DNA of 64,000 nucleotides from contig JAVVEL010000005.1 of the NCBI GenBank assembly GCA_032260385.1, forward strand, positions 62,001 to 126,000, read 5' to 3'. Below the pieces are notes generated by a model. That model had not been told where the DNA came from, did not search any database, and saw nothing but the letters and a program-made list of their open reading frames with translations. The stretch's first letter is position 1. Every line of letters starts with the position of its first letter. Shown here piece after piece: positions 24,473 through 34,318 of the stretch. Origin of the DNA: UBA9300 sp032260385 (GTDB lineage Bacteria; Bacteroidota; Bacteroidia; Bacteroidales; VadinHA17). A program made the position numbers and the translations under genes.

Positions 24473-25814
24473 AACCATGTGGGTCTGCAGCAGCTGTGGG
24501 GCTGAATCGCCCAAGTGGATAGGGCACTGCCCTTCATGCGGCGAATGGAACACCTATTTTGAAGAAATAATCCCCTCAAAGAAAAGCACAGCCGTCTCTT
24601 TCGGGAAGGAAGAATCCAGGCCGCAGTTGCTGAATGACCTGGCTGCCCTGGATACAAAGCGCATCAGGTCGGGCATGGAGGAAACAGACCGGATACTGGG
24701 AGGGGGAATAGTACCGGGCTCACTGATACTGCTCGGAGGAGAACCCGGTGTGGGAAAATCAACACTTGCCCTCCAACTGGCCATGAGGCTTGAAAACAAG
24801 AAAATTCTCTATGTCTCCGGGGAAGAAAGCGGTGAGCAGATAAAGCTTAGGGCCGGACGCCTGGGCTATACCAACGAAAACTGCTATGTATATTCAGAAA
24901 CTGCCCTTGAATCAATAATAAACAGTGCCGAGCTTCTGAAACCTGAGATAATAATTATTGACAGCATACAGACCATAAGTACATCCACCCTTGATTCGTC
25001 AGCGGGAACGGTCAGCCAGGTCAGGGAGTGTGCTGCCATGTTGCTTAAATATGCCAAGCAAACGGGCACACCTGTTTTACTCATAGGGCATATTACCAAG
25101 GACGGCAGCCTGGCCGGACCAAAAATACTTGAGCACATAGTTGACGTTGTCCTTCAGTTTGAAGGTGATAATAACTATGTATACCGTATTCTAAGGGCTG
25201 CAAAAAACCGTTTCGGCGCAAGCACCGAGATCGGGATTTTTGAGATGCTTGGCACCGGGCTCCGGGAAGTGTCAAATCCTTCAGAAATGTTTATCGGGCA
25301 GCATGAAGAAGCACTCAGTGGCATAGCCATAGCCGCAACCATCGATGGCATCAGGCCTTTTATGATTGAGGCACAGGCTCTTGTAAGCAGTGCTGTCTAC
25401 GGGACCCCCCAGAGAAGTTCCACGGGCTTTGATGCCCGCAGGCTTAACATGCTTCTTGCCGTCCTGGAGAAAAGGGCCGGCTTCAGGCTGGGCGTAAAAG
25501 ATGTATTCATGAATATTGCAGGAGGTCTTAAGGTGAACGATCCTGCCATTGACCTGGCAGTAATAAGCGCTGTCATGTCTTCAAACCTTGACATCCCAAT
25601 TGAACGAAGAGTCTGCTTTGCCGGGGAAACAGGCCTTTCGGGAGAGATAAGGCCGGTCAGTCATATCGGCCAGAGGATAAAGGAAGCCTCAAGACTGGGC
25701 TTCAACACTATATATATATCTAAATACTCCCGTACCGAAGGCGTGAAAAAAGAAAAGATCAATATAGTAAAGCCCGGCAAGGTTGACGAGCTGGTTAAGA
25801 AATTATTCGGCTGA
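24459..25814 (+). CDS. radA: DNA repair protein RadA
   Basis: A 451-residue recombination ATPase that promotes branch migration. It has an N-terminal zinc finger with Cys10, Cys13, Cys24 and Cys27, Walker A GGEPGVGKST at 93-102, a Walker B-like IIIDSIQT, the RadA-specific KNRFG motif, and a C-terminal Lon-like domain that lacks peptidase function in this family. Length is normal. The start overlaps the upstream membrane-protein gene, and the gene converges on PBP1A with a 3-bp gap. Confidence 0.95.
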   Translation: MAKNKTMWVCSSCGAESPKWIGHCPSCGEWNTYFEEIIPSKKSTAVSFGKEESRPQLLNDLAALDTKRIRSGMEETDRILGGGIVPGSLILLGGEPGVGKSTLALQLAMRLENKKILYVSGEESGEQIKLRAGRLGYTNENCYVYSETALESIINSAELLKPEIIIIDSIQTISTSTLDSSAGTVSQVRECAAMLLKYAKQTGTPVLLIGHITKDGSLAGPKILEHIVDVVLQFEGDNNYVYRILRAAKNRFGASTEIGIFEMLGTGLREVSNPSEMFIGQHEEALSGIAIAATIDGIRPFMIEAQALVSSAVYGTPQRSSTGFDARRLNMLLAVLEKRAGFRLGVKDVFMNIAGGLKVNDPAIDLAVISAVMSSNLDIPIERRVCFAGETGLSGEIRPVSHIGQRIKEASRLGFNTIYISKYSRTEGVKKEKINIVKPGKVDELVKKLFG

Positions 25815-25817
25815 CCC

Positions 25818-28169
25818 TTAAAATTCTTCCAGGTCGTAGATATTCCTTGCCTGCCCCTGTCTCCTCACCTTATCGCAGTCGAGCTCAATATTGAAGCCGG
25901 GCGGCTGGTCAAATTCATCAGCTTCCATTATTCCCAGTTCAGGATCAGCAAACAATTTTTGCATGAAGAGGGCAAAAACCGGCAAAGCCATGTTGGCCCC
26001 CTGCCCGTGGGTCATATCTTCAAAATGAATGGACTGGTCTTCCCAGCCTGTCCAGACCCCGCCTACCAGGTTGGGAGTGATACCCATGAACCATCCGTTG
26101 GAGTGATTCTGGGTGGTACCTGTCTTACCCCCTATCTGTCCTCCAAGCTCGTACTTCCACCTGAGCCTTATGCCCGTTCCTTCATCAACCACACCACGCA
26201 GCAGGCTCACCATCAGGAAAGCCTCTTCTTCACTCATCACCTCATCTATACGGGGGGTGAAAAGTGAAATAACATTACCGTTCTTATCCTCTATCCTGCT
26301 CACAACAAGGGGTTGGGTAAAAACACCCTTGTTGGCATAGGCGCCAAAAGCTCCGACCATTTCATTGAGGGTGAGAACGGAGGTGCCAAGGAAGATTGAA
26401 TTAACAGGATCGATATACCTCCTGTTAATACCCATCCTGGCCATCAGGTCAACCACTGCCTGGGGAGTAAACTGCTTCATCAGCCATGCCGATATATAAT
26501 TCTCCGAATTGGCCAGTCCCCATTTAAGGGTAACCATCCTGCCATGATACTCCTTCGGGCCGCTGCTTCGGGGTGACCATATCGTATCATTATCCTCAAA
26601 TTCCCTGGGTATATTTTCCACCTCGTAACAGGGCGAGAAACCTTCCTGCATCGCCAGTGTATACAGGAAGGGTTTTATTGTTGATCCTACCTGCTTTCTC
26701 TGCTGGTTCACCGCGTCGTATTTGAAATACCTGAAATCAGGCCCTCCGACATAGGCCTTGACATGCCCCGTATGAGGATCCATTGCCATCATTGATGATC
26801 TTACGAAATATTTATAGTAAAGCACAGAGTCATAAGGGGTCATCACCGTGTCGATATCTCCTTCCCATCTGAAAATCTCCATTGGAACAGGTGTGTTGAA
26901 AGCAATCCAGATGGAGTCCTCGGAAACCCTTCCCGACATATTCCTGTACCTGTCGGTGCGCCTGATCGAAATATCCATTATCCTTTCTATCTGGGCTGAC
27001 TTAAGATCATTACTGAAGGGCGGATTCCTGAAATTTTTTGCGATATTACTAAAAGCAGGCTGGAGGTCCAGGGCCAGGTGTTCAGCCACAGCTTCCTCTG
27101 CATATTTCTGCATTCGTGAATCAATGGTTGTGAATATCTTCAGTCCATCACTGTAAAGGTTGTAGTTCGATCCGTCAGGTTTCTTATTCTTCCTGCACCA
27201 TCCATAGAGGGCATTGTTATCCCATTCTTTCCTGGCATCCAGGTACTGGCTGTTAAGGAGAAACATATTTTCTTCGGGCTCATAGGCTATCATCGTTGTC
27301 CTTACATATTCTCTCAGGTAGGTTGCCAGGCCGGTATTATGGTCCTCTTCCCTGAAATCAATCTCTATTGGTAACTGCATCAATGAATCAGCAACTTCCT
27401 GTTCCAGGTAACCATACTTGCCCATCTGTGAAAGGACAATATTGCGCCTCTCCATCATATTCTCCGGATTACGCCTGGGGTTGTACTGTATCGGGTTTTT
27501 GAGCATCCCCACTATTATTGCAGCTTCCTCTATCTTCAGAGAGTCCGGGGTGGTATTGAAATAAACCGAAGAGGCCGAACTGATGCCAACGGCATTAAAC
27601 AGGAAATCATACTGGTTGAGGTACATTGCTATTATCTCTTCCTTGGTATAGTTCCTTTCAAGCCTTACTGCCGTGGCCCATTCCTTTAATTTTGCCAGCC
27701 CCAGTCCTATTGAATGGCTTCTGACAGTGCCGTCCTGCATGATTTCCCGCGTACTATACAGGTTCTTGGCCAGCTGTTGGCTTATTGTTGAACCGCCACC
27801 CGACTCCTGACCAAGCAGTATGCTTTTTATTAATACCCTCATCAGGCCCCTTACATCAATCCCTGAATGACGATGAAAACGGATATCCTCGGTGGCTATG
27901 AGAGCATCCACAACATAGGGTGATATTTCATCGTAATCGGCCCAGGTCCTGTTCTGCAGGAAATATTTGCCAAGTAAAACACCATCGGCCGAATACACTT
28001 CAGCGGCCAGGCTGTTATCCGGATTTTCCAGCTCTGCAAAGCCGGGCATGGGCCCGAAAACCTCAAGGGATATAAGTATGAAAATTGTGATAAGCAAAAC
28101 AAAGGGAAAGGCAAAAATTGCCCAGAACCATATCTTATACTTCCTGTATTTATCTTCTTTCTTTGCCAT
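25818..28169 (-). CDS. mrcA: Penicillin-binding protein 1A (bifunctional)
   Basis: A 783-residue class A PBP that polymerises and cross-links peptidoglycan. A short basic cytoplasmic tail precedes one membrane anchor (about 13-36). The GT51 domain has catalytic Glu94 in ATEDIRFHRHSG and GGSTISQQLAKN near 125-136. The transpeptidase has the SxxK motif in GSTIKPF, an SxN motif in NSENYISAW, and KTGTTQNHSNGWFMG. All catalytic motifs are intact. The periplasmic enzyme would act with the SPOR protein and LD-carboxypeptidase in wall metabolism. Confidence 0.95.
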   Translation of the reverse strand: MAKKEDKYRKYKIWFWAIFAFPFVLLITIFILISLEVFGPMPGFAELENPDNSLAAEVYSADGVLLGKYFLQNRTWADYDEISPYVVDALIATEDIRFHRHSGIDVRGLMRVLIKSILLGQESGGGSTISQQLAKNLYSTREIMQDGTVRSHSIGLGLAKLKEWATAVRLERNYTKEEIIAMYLNQYDFLFNAVGISSASSVYFNTTPDSLKIEEAAIIVGMLKNPIQYNPRRNPENMMERRNIVLSQMGKYGYLEQEVADSLMQLPIEIDFREEDHNTGLATYLREYVRTTMIAYEPEENMFLLNSQYLDARKEWDNNALYGWCRKNKKPDGSNYNLYSDGLKIFTTIDSRMQKYAEEAVAEHLALDLQPAFSNIAKNFRNPPFSNDLKSAQIERIMDISIRRTDRYRNMSGRVSEDSIWIAFNTPVPMEIFRWEGDIDTVMTPYDSVLYYKYFVRSSMMAMDPHTGHVKAYVGGPDFRYFKYDAVNQQRKQVGSTIKPFLYTLAMQEGFSPCYEVENIPREFEDNDTIWSPRSSGPKEYHGRMVTLKWGLANSENYISAWLMKQFTPQAVVDLMARMGINRRYIDPVNSIFLGTSVLTLNEMVGAFGAYANKGVFTQPLVVSRIEDKNGNVISLFTPRIDEVMSEEEAFLMVSLLRGVVDEGTGIRLRWKYELGGQIGGKTGTTQNHSNGWFMGITPNLVGGVWTGWEDQSIHFEDMTHGQGANMALPVFALFMQKLFADPELGIMEADEFDQPPGFNIELDCDKVRRQGQARNIYDLEEF

Positions 28170-28188
28170 TATTATGCAGTCTTTGCGT

Positions 28189-28196
28189 CAAAAGTA
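28189..28196 (-). promoter_or_regulatory. -7 promoter box for PBP1A
   Basis: The minus strand reads TACTTTTG, fitting TAnnTTTG, 19 bases before the ATG at 28169. No matching -33 box is evident. Confidence 0.45.
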
Positions 28197-28230
28197 CTAA
28201 ATATTAATTAAAGAATTATCGCTTATAATT

Positions 28231-28261
28231 TTGAACAATGATACAGAAATGCTTTACTTTG
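28231..28261 (+). promoter_or_regulatory. Possible topA promoter
   Basis: TTG at 28231-28233 is followed after 20 bp by TTACTTTG (28254-28261), one base from the TAnnTTTG consensus. It lies 33 bases before the preferred topA ATG. Confidence 0.35.
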
Positions 28262-28294
28262 TCGGGCTAATTGTGGAAAGTAATTCAGATGGAA

Positions 28295-30601
28295 ATGAGT
28301 GAGAACCTCGTAATTGTAGAGTCGCCTGCAAAAGCTAAAACAATCGAAAAATTTCTTGGAAAGGATTTTAAGGTGGTATCCAGCTTTGGTCATATACGCG
28401 ATCTTTCTAAAAAAAATAATCTTGGTGTTGATATTGAAAACGGTTTTAAACCTGAATATATTATTCCTGACGACAAGAAGAAGCTTGTCAGTGAACTGCG
28501 TAAGCAGGCCCTGGGCGCCTCCCTTGTATGGCTGGCCTCTGATGAAGACCGTGAAGGAGAGGCTATTGCCTGGCACCTGGCCCAGGTCCTTGACCTCCCG
28601 CCGGAAAAAACAAAAAGGATAGTCTTCCATGAGATTACCAGGGAAGCCATTGAGAAAGCCATCAATTCGCCCCGTGGAATAAATATCTCCCTTGTTAATG
28701 CCCAGCAGGCACGCCGTGTCCTTGACAGGCTGGTGGGTTTCGAAATATCTCCCATACTGTGGAAAAAAGTGCAGCCTGCCCTGTCGGCAGGAAGGGTGCA
28801 ATCAGTCGCCCTCAGGCTGATTGTCGAAAGAGAACGTGAGATAATTTCCTTTAAAGCCGAATCTTCATTCCGGGTCACCGGTGAATTTATTATCCTTAAG
28901 GACAATGGTGAAGAGGCTGTTATCAGGGCTGAAGCATCAAAAAAATTCCGTAATGAAAAAGATGCCAGGGCCTTCCTCGAGCTATGTGACGGAGCTTCCT
29001 TTGAGATAGACGACATAAACGTAAAACCTGGTACTCGGTCACCTGCGCCACCCTTTACCACCTCAACACTTCAGCAGGAAGCATACAGGAAACTGGGCCT
29101 CTCCGTTGCCCGGACAATGTCGCTTGCACAGCGCCTCTATGAAAGCGGTAAAATTACATACATGAGAACAGATTCAACCAATCTGTCTCAGCTCGCAATC
29201 AATACCGCGGCAAAAACCATCAAACAGGAATACGGGGATGAATATTCAAAACCCCGGCAGTATAAAACAAAATCGAAAGGAGCACAGGAAGCCCATGAGG
29301 CTATAAGGCCGGCATATATGGAAAATAAATCCATACAGGGAAACCAGCAGGAAAAGAAGCTCTATGACCTTATCTGGAAAAGAACGGCTGCCTCACAGAT
29401 GAGTGATGCAAAAGTTGAAAAAACAAGTATAAAAATCGGAATGTCCAACTCCGATATCCCTTTTACGGCACAGGCAGAAGTAATTAAGTTTGACGGTTTC
29501 CTGAAAGTATACAGGGAGTCCGTTGACGATAACGGTCAGAACGGGTCAGAGACCATAATACCACCGGTAAAAAAAGGCATGGCCCTCAGCTATGATAAGA
29601 TCAGCGCACAGCAAAGATATACATCACCTCTTCCGCGTTATACCGAAGCCAGCCTGGTAAAAAAGATGGAAGAACTGGGTATAGGAAGGCCCTCAACATA
29701 TGCTCCTGTCATTTCAACAATACAGAACAGGGGCTATGTGGCACGGGAAGACAGGCCCGGGGAGCCCCGGAAAATAAGCACCCTCCTCCTTGAGGACGGG
29801 AAGATAAAGGCAGGCAGTAAAACAGAAAAGGCAGGCTATGAAAAGTCAAAGCTCTTCCCGAAAGATATAGGTATTATAGTAAATGACTTCCTGGTGGAAC
29901 ATTTCAGTAATATCTTTGACTATAATTTTACCGCCAATATAGAAATGCAATTCGATAAGATTGCAGAAGGACAGAAGGAGTGGAGTAAGATGATAGGGGA
30001 ATTCTACGGTCCCTTTCACAGTAAGGTGAGTTCAACCCTGAAGGAAGCCGACCGTAAAACCGGGGTGAGGGAGCTGGGAACCGATCCTGGGTCAGGCGAA
30101 CCGGTATACGTCAAGATGGGGCGCTTTGGCCCCCTGGTGCAACTTGGTGATGCATCCGAAGACAAAAAACCACGCTTTGCAAGCCTGCGTAAAGGTCAGC
30201 TGATAGAGACAATAGAGCTCGGTGAAGCACTTGAGCTGTTTAAGATGCCCCGCCACCTGGGTGATTACGAAGGTGAAGAAATGCTGGTTGGTATTGGGCG
30301 TTTCGGACCCTATGTAAAGCATAAAAATAAGTTTTATTCGCTAAAAAAAGGAAAGGATGACCCCTATGATATCAATGCCGAACGTGCAATTGAACTGATA
30401 GAGGAGAAAAGGGATGACGATAAGAAGAAGGAAGTAAAACGCTTTGGAGACATTGTGATACTCAATGGCCGCTACGGGCCCTACATTTCGCATAAAAAGA
30501 AAAATTATAAAATACCCCGGGGGACTGATCCTGAAACACTGAGCGAAGAGGATTGCCTGAAGATTATTGAAAAGAATTCAGGCAAGGGAAAAAAGAAATA
30601 A
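28295..30601 (+). CDS. topA: DNA topoisomerase I
   Basis: A 768-residue type IA topoisomerase relaxing negative supercoils. It opens with the Toprim segment NLVIVESPAKAKTIEKFLG, has the metal-binding DEDREGEAIAWHL at 83-95, and the catalytic Tyr289 in KITYMRTDSTNL. The C-terminal 250 residues contain repeated G-RFGP segments (GRFGPLVQLG, GRFGPYVKHK, GRYGPYISHK), the zinc-free topoisomerase repeats common in this phylum, so no zinc Cys are needed. The ATG at 28295 fits homologue starts; ATG 28289 and TTG 28271 are alternatives. Confidence 0.95.
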   Translation: MSENLVIVESPAKAKTIEKFLGKDFKVVSSFGHIRDLSKKNNLGVDIENGFKPEYIIPDDKKKLVSELRKQALGASLVWLASDEDREGEAIAWHLAQVLDLPPEKTKRIVFHEITREAIEKAINSPRGINISLVNAQQARRVLDRLVGFEISPILWKKVQPALSAGRVQSVALRLIVEREREIISFKAESSFRVTGEFIILKDNGEEAVIRAEASKKFRNEKDARAFLELCDGASFEIDDINVKPGTRSPAPPFTTSTLQQEAYRKLGLSVARTMSLAQRLYESGKITYMRTDSTNLSQLAINTAAKTIKQEYGDEYSKPRQYKTKSKGAQEAHEAIRPAYMENKSIQGNQQEKKLYDLIWKRTAASQMSDAKVEKTSIKIGMSNSDIPFTAQAEVIKFDGFLKVYRESVDDNGQNGSETIIPPVKKGMALSYDKISAQQRYTSPLPRYTEASLVKKMEELGIGRPSTYAPVISTIQNRGYVAREDRPGEPRKISTLLLEDGKIKAGSKTEKAGYEKSKLFPKDIGIIVNDFLVEHFSNIFDYNFTANIEMQFDKIAEGQKEWSKMIGEFYGPFHSKVSSTLKEADRKTGVRELGTDPGSGEPVYVKMGRFGPLVQLGDASEDKKPRFASLRKGQLIETIELGEALELFKMPRHLGDYEGEEMLVGIGRFGPYVKHKNKFYSLKKGKDDPYDINAERAIELIEEKRDDDKKKEVKRFGDIVILNGRYGPYISHKKKNYKIPRGTDPETLSEEDCLKIIEKNSGKGKKK

Positions 30602-30611
30602 ATTCAATGCC

Positions 30612-31766
30612 ATGCTTGACCTGAACGATTATTTTGATCCCGTAAGCATAGATAAGCCACTGTGGTCACACCTGGCTGAACCTTCACGTTTCGCCCATAA
30701 TCTGGTAATAAATACCGAGAGCAGGCAGATCAAAGACCCGGGCAGTTTCCGCCTGGCCCTGGTGGGTGTGCCCGACGACAGGCGCTCACCCAATAAGGGA
30801 TGCGCCTCTGCCCCCGATGAAATAAGAGCCGACCTCTACCAGCTTTCACGCCTGCCCGGGAAGATCAAGATAGCTGACCTGGGTAACCTGAAAAAGGGTA
30901 TCAGCTTTGATGACACCCTGGCCGCCCTGAGTGATATAGTTGAATACCTGCTTGGTGAAAATACTTTCCCCCTGATACTGGGAGGAAGCAGTACACTGAT
31001 ACCCGCCATTGCAAAAAAGATTAAGGGCAGCTATGATTATGTCTCGGTTGATTCACGTATCGACTGGGTTAACGAACGTAAGGAAAAAGACTCCTTTAAC
31101 TACCTGTCAGATATCATCAATATAAGCAGCAATCTTAATAACTTCATGGTCGTAGGCTACCAGTCATATCTGAACGACCCACAGGTTCTGAACCGCTTCA
31201 GGAAACTTAAGCATGACCTTGTAAGAATAGGAGAGGTGAGAGATGATATACACGAAATTGAGCCCTCTTTCCGCGATTCGGGGCTGATTACCTTCGATAT
31301 CTCCGCGGTGCGCCAGGCCGATGCCCCCGGAACCTTCGCCCCGTCGCCAAATGGCTTCTACGGTGAAGAGATATGCCTGCTTTCCAGGTATGCAGGCCTG
31401 TCCGACTCTTTGCAGGCAGCAGGCTTCTTTGAGGTTAACCCCCTGCTAGACAGCCGCAGGCAGACCACATCAATGGCCTCACAGATGATATGGTTCTTCC
31501 TGGAAGGATTCACACAAAAACAGAATGAGTCATCGGTGCTCAGCAAGGAAAATTCGGGACGCTTTGTGAATTACCATGTCAGCATTGAAGACAGCAACGA
31601 AGACCTGGTCTTTATCAAAAGCACTATAACCAACCGGTGGTGGATTGAGTATACAAGCAAAAAAGGCAAAAAACACTACATCGCCTGTTCCTATAACGAT
31701 TATCTCCTGGCCGGGGATAATGAAATACCGGTGAGATACATGAAGGCAGTGAAACGGATAAACTGA
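30612..31766 (+). CDS. Arginase/formiminoglutamase-fold protein lacking metal ligands
   Basis: A 384-residue protein with the ureohydrolase fold. In active enzymes two Mn ions are held by GGDHS, DAHxD and SFDIDxxDP. Here the matching segments read LGGSSTLIPA, VSVDSRIDW and TFDISAVRQADAPG, so most metal-binding His and Asp are missing. I recall the same altered motifs in other Bacteroidota proteins labelled formimidoylglutamase, which suggests a conserved non-hydrolytic role. It sits between topA (10 bp upstream) and the T9SS operon. The ATG at 30612 matches the family start; the longer frame overlaps topA. Confidence 0.8.
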   Translation: MLDLNDYFDPVSIDKPLWSHLAEPSRFAHNLVINTESRQIKDPGSFRLALVGVPDDRRSPNKGCASAPDEIRADLYQLSRLPGKIKIADLGNLKKGISFDDTLAALSDIVEYLLGENTFPLILGGSSTLIPAIAKKIKGSYDYVSVDSRIDWVNERKEKDSFNYLSDIINISSNLNNFMVVGYQSYLNDPQVLNRFRKLKHDLVRIGEVRDDIHEIEPSFRDSGLITFDISAVRQADAPGTFAPSPNGFYGEEICLLSRYAGLSDSLQAAGFFEVNPLLDSRRQTTSMASQMIWFFLEGFTQKQNESSVLSKENSGRFVNYHVSIEDSNEDLVFIKSTITNRWWIEYTSKKGKKHYIACSYNDYLLAGDNEIPVRYMKAVKRIN

Positions 31767-31829
31767 AAATACTGTAAAAAATATGCCTCTGCTGCAACAT
31801 TCTCATTTTTCATCCGTTTACTTAATCCG

Positions 31830-31861
31830 TTGATAACTTTATGCTATTGGCTTAATTTTTG
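31830..31861 (+). promoter_or_regulatory. Weak candidate promoter for the T9SS operon
   Basis: TTG at 31830-31832 is followed after 20 bp by TAATTTTTG, a -7 box with one extra base, in the 187-bp gap before porP. It is about 90 bases before the ATG. An ECF-sigma site may exist too, but I cannot recognise one. Confidence 0.25.
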
Positions 31862-31953
31862 AGAGATATTTTATCAACAATGTATTTTTTTTTCATTTAC
31901 TTTACTCTTACTAAGAGCTCAGTCTGCCTGAAACAGCGGAAGAGGTCAATTTT

Positions 31954-32898
31954 ATGAAAAAAGAGCTACTGATAATACTGCTTTCAACATTTATGCTTAC
32001 AGGTCTTTCTGCCCAGAACGATCCGGTAAGCAGCCAGTTTATGTTTAACCATATGCTCTATAACCCCGGCTCTGCAGGAGCTTCGGGTATGATATGTGCC
32101 ACTGCCATGAACAGGCAGCAGTGGGTGGGCTTCGAAGGAGCCCCCAAATCAACCGTTTTCCATGTTAACGCCGAAGTGCGTCCCTTTAAGATAAGATCAG
32201 GCGTGGGGCTAACCATAATAAGCGACCAGACAGGATTTGACAGCGATAACAGCCTCCTGCTTACCTACTCCTATATTACCCCTCTTGGTAACGGCAACCT
32301 GGGGATAGGTATCAATGCAGGTCTACTGAACAAGTCGATTGACCCCACCTGGAATATACCTTCAGGTGATATTTTTGTTCAGCCTACTGGTGACCCCCTT
32401 ATCCCCGACGGGAAAGAAAGCTACCTGGCCTACGATATGAGCTTCGGATTGTTCTATAATTCAATAAATTACTATGCCGGTGTCTCTGTTACCCATCTTA
32501 ATGAACCAAAAATAAAATATACCACGGCCACTCCTTATATAGCCAGGCAATACTATGCAACTGCCGGATATACAGTAAGATTGCCCAATCCAAACTTTGA
32601 ATTACTGCCATCTGCACTGCTGTATACCGACGGTAAATTATTCCAGCTTACAATTAATACAATGGTGAGATACAATAAAAAAGTCTGGGGTGGCGTTTCC
32701 TATAGAGCAGCCGACGCACTGATTGGAATGATAGGTATTGAACTATATAACGGAATACGTATCGGATACTCCTATGATTTTCCGATGAACGATATAAGAA
32801 AAAGCACTTCAGGCAGTCATGAATTTATGATTAACTATTGCTTTGACCTTAGCATGGGGAGGAGTTCCAAGCGTTACAAAAGTATTCGATTTTTATGA
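31954..32898 (+). CDS. porP: T9SS outer membrane protein PorP/SprF
   Basis: A 314-residue outer membrane barrel. A signal peptide (MKKELLIILLSTFMLTGLSA) is followed by QNDPVSSQFMFNHMLYNPG, the usual opening of mature PorP/SprF proteins. Alternating aromatic strands continue to a C-terminal FDLSMGRSSKRYKSIRFL. In T9SS, PorP-type proteins associate with the PorK-PorN ring and shuttle or anchor substrates. It is first in the operon with gldK-N, 47 bp ahead of gldK. Confidence 0.88.
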   Translation: MKKELLIILLSTFMLTGLSAQNDPVSSQFMFNHMLYNPGSAGASGMICATAMNRQQWVGFEGAPKSTVFHVNAEVRPFKIRSGVGLTIISDQTGFDSDNSLLLTYSYITPLGNGNLGIGINAGLLNKSIDPTWNIPSGDIFVQPTGDPLIPDGKESYLAYDMSFGLFYNSINYYAGVSVTHLNEPKIKYTTATPYIARQYYATAGYTVRLPNPNFELLPSALLYTDGKLFQLTINTMVRYNKKVWGGVSYRAADALIGMIGIELYNGIRIGYSYDFPMNDIRKSTSGSHEFMINYCFDLSMGRSSKRYKSIRFL

Positions 32899-32945
32899 TT
32901 ATTTAAAAAATTTAACTTACTTGCGGTATTAAATCAGCTTGCAAT

Positions 32946-34277
32946 ATGAAAAAGGTAATCCTATTAGCTTTAACACTGACAATAATTATTACAGCATGCG
33001 GGCCCGGAAACAACGGTGAACTTGTAGGCATACCGGGAAGGAAAAAATTCTTTGAGCCTGAACCCTTCGAAATGGCATTCATCCCCGCAGGCAGTTTCAT
33101 AATGGGCCCAAGCGATCAGGACGCACTGTTCTCAATGAATACCCTCTCACGTACTGTTACGGTACCTGCATTCTGGATGGACCAGACTGAAATTACCAAT
33201 AACAAGTACAGGCAGTTCGTATACTGGGTGCGTGATTCAATACTCAGGACAAAGCTTGGTGAGGCGCAAATACCTGACTATGAGTTTTTCCGGGTGGATG
33301 ACGAAGGCAATGAAATAGACCCCCCCGTAATTAACTGGGATGAAAAAATAGACATGGATGTGCTGGAAATTGCTGATGTTGTTGAGGAAATGTACTATCC
33401 TCCAAATGAAAGATTTAACAACAGGAAACAGGTTGATGTAAGAAAACTCAACTATATCTATTTCTGGGTTGATTACCAGCAGGCGGCAAAAGCTACCTAT
33501 GATGCTGAAAATGAGAGGTACGAAGGTAAGGTCTATGACCTCGACGGTGTTGAATCGGATGTCCAGGACCGTTCTTCATTTATCATGCAGGACCAGGTTA
33601 ATATATACCCCGATACCCTGGCATGGATACGCGATTTTACCTACTCTTTCAATGAACCGCATGCCTCAATCTATTTCTGGCACCCCTCATTCGATGATTA
33701 TCCCGTCGTTGGGGTTACATGGAAACAGGCCACGGCCTTCAGCATCTGGAGAACCGATTTTATGAATGCCCACCTGCGTGCACAGGGCATGGTAGACGTT
33801 CAGAACTACAGGCTGCCCCTTGAAACAGAATGGGAATATGCCGCCAGGGGAGGGCTCGACCTTTCGATGTATCCATGGGGAGGCCCCTATACAAGAAACT
33901 ATGAAGGTTGCTTCCTGGCAAACTTCAAACCCCTCAGGGGTAATTATATCGACGACGGAGCAGCCTATACCGCTGAAGTCGCATCCTACGAACCCAATGA
34001 ATTCGGACTCTATGATATGGCAGGTAATGTTGCCGAATGGACCTCATCCGCCTATCATCCTTCATCATATATATTCACCCACGATCTTAGTCCCGATTAT
34101 AAGTATAATGCAAAACCCGACGATCCCGCGGTACTTAAACGCAAAGTTATCAGAGGCGGTTCCTGGAAAGATATAGGATACTACCTCCAGGTTAGCGCCC
34201 GCGATTTTGAATATCAGGATTCAGCAAAATGCTTCATCGGTTTCCGTAACGTCAGATCTTATATTGGAGTTGATTAA
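32946..34277 (+). CDS. gldK: T9SS ring lipoprotein GldK/PorK
   Basis: A 443-residue lipoprotein with a lipobox IITAC at Cys18 and mature start GPGNNGELVGIPGRKKFFEP. The body is an FGE/SUMF1-type formylglycine-generating-enzyme fold (AFIPAGSFIMGPSDQD, WMDQTEITNNKYRQFV, RLPLETEWEYAARGG, GNVAEWT, IRGGSWKD). In GldK this fold is structural: it pairs with GldN to form the large periplasmic ring under the outer membrane. The GldK-specific start and operon context rule out a sulfatase-activating enzyme. Confidence 0.93.
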   Translation: MKKVILLALTLTIIITACGPGNNGELVGIPGRKKFFEPEPFEMAFIPAGSFIMGPSDQDALFSMNTLSRTVTVPAFWMDQTEITNNKYRQFVYWVRDSILRTKLGEAQIPDYEFFRVDDEGNEIDPPVINWDEKIDMDVLEIADVVEEMYYPPNERFNNRKQVDVRKLNYIYFWVDYQQAAKATYDAENERYEGKVYDLDGVESDVQDRSSFIMQDQVNIYPDTLAWIRDFTYSFNEPHASIYFWHPSFDDYPVVGVTWKQATAFSIWRTDFMNAHLRAQGMVDVQNYRLPLETEWEYAARGGLDLSMYPWGGPYTRNYEGCFLANFKPLRGNYIDDGAAYTAEVASYEPNEFGLYDMAGNVAEWTSSAYHPSSYIFTHDLSPDYKYNAKPDDPAVLKRKVIRGGSWKDIGYYLQVSARDFEYQDSAKCFIGFRNVRSYIGVD

Positions 34278-34318
34278 ACAGATAATTATTAGTAAGTCAA
34301 ACCCTTAAATCCAGGTAT

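Noticed and set aside
28390..29061. 223-residue minus-strand open frame within topA
   Set aside because: Antisense to conserved Toprim and core regions of topA; composition is that of a shadow frame.
32946..34277. FGE/SUMF1 domain as a sulfatase-activating enzyme or a diversity-generating-retroelement target
   Set aside because: The lipobox, GldK-type N-terminus and the following gldL-M-N genes make it the T9SS ring lipoprotein; no reverse transcriptase or variable repeat is near.
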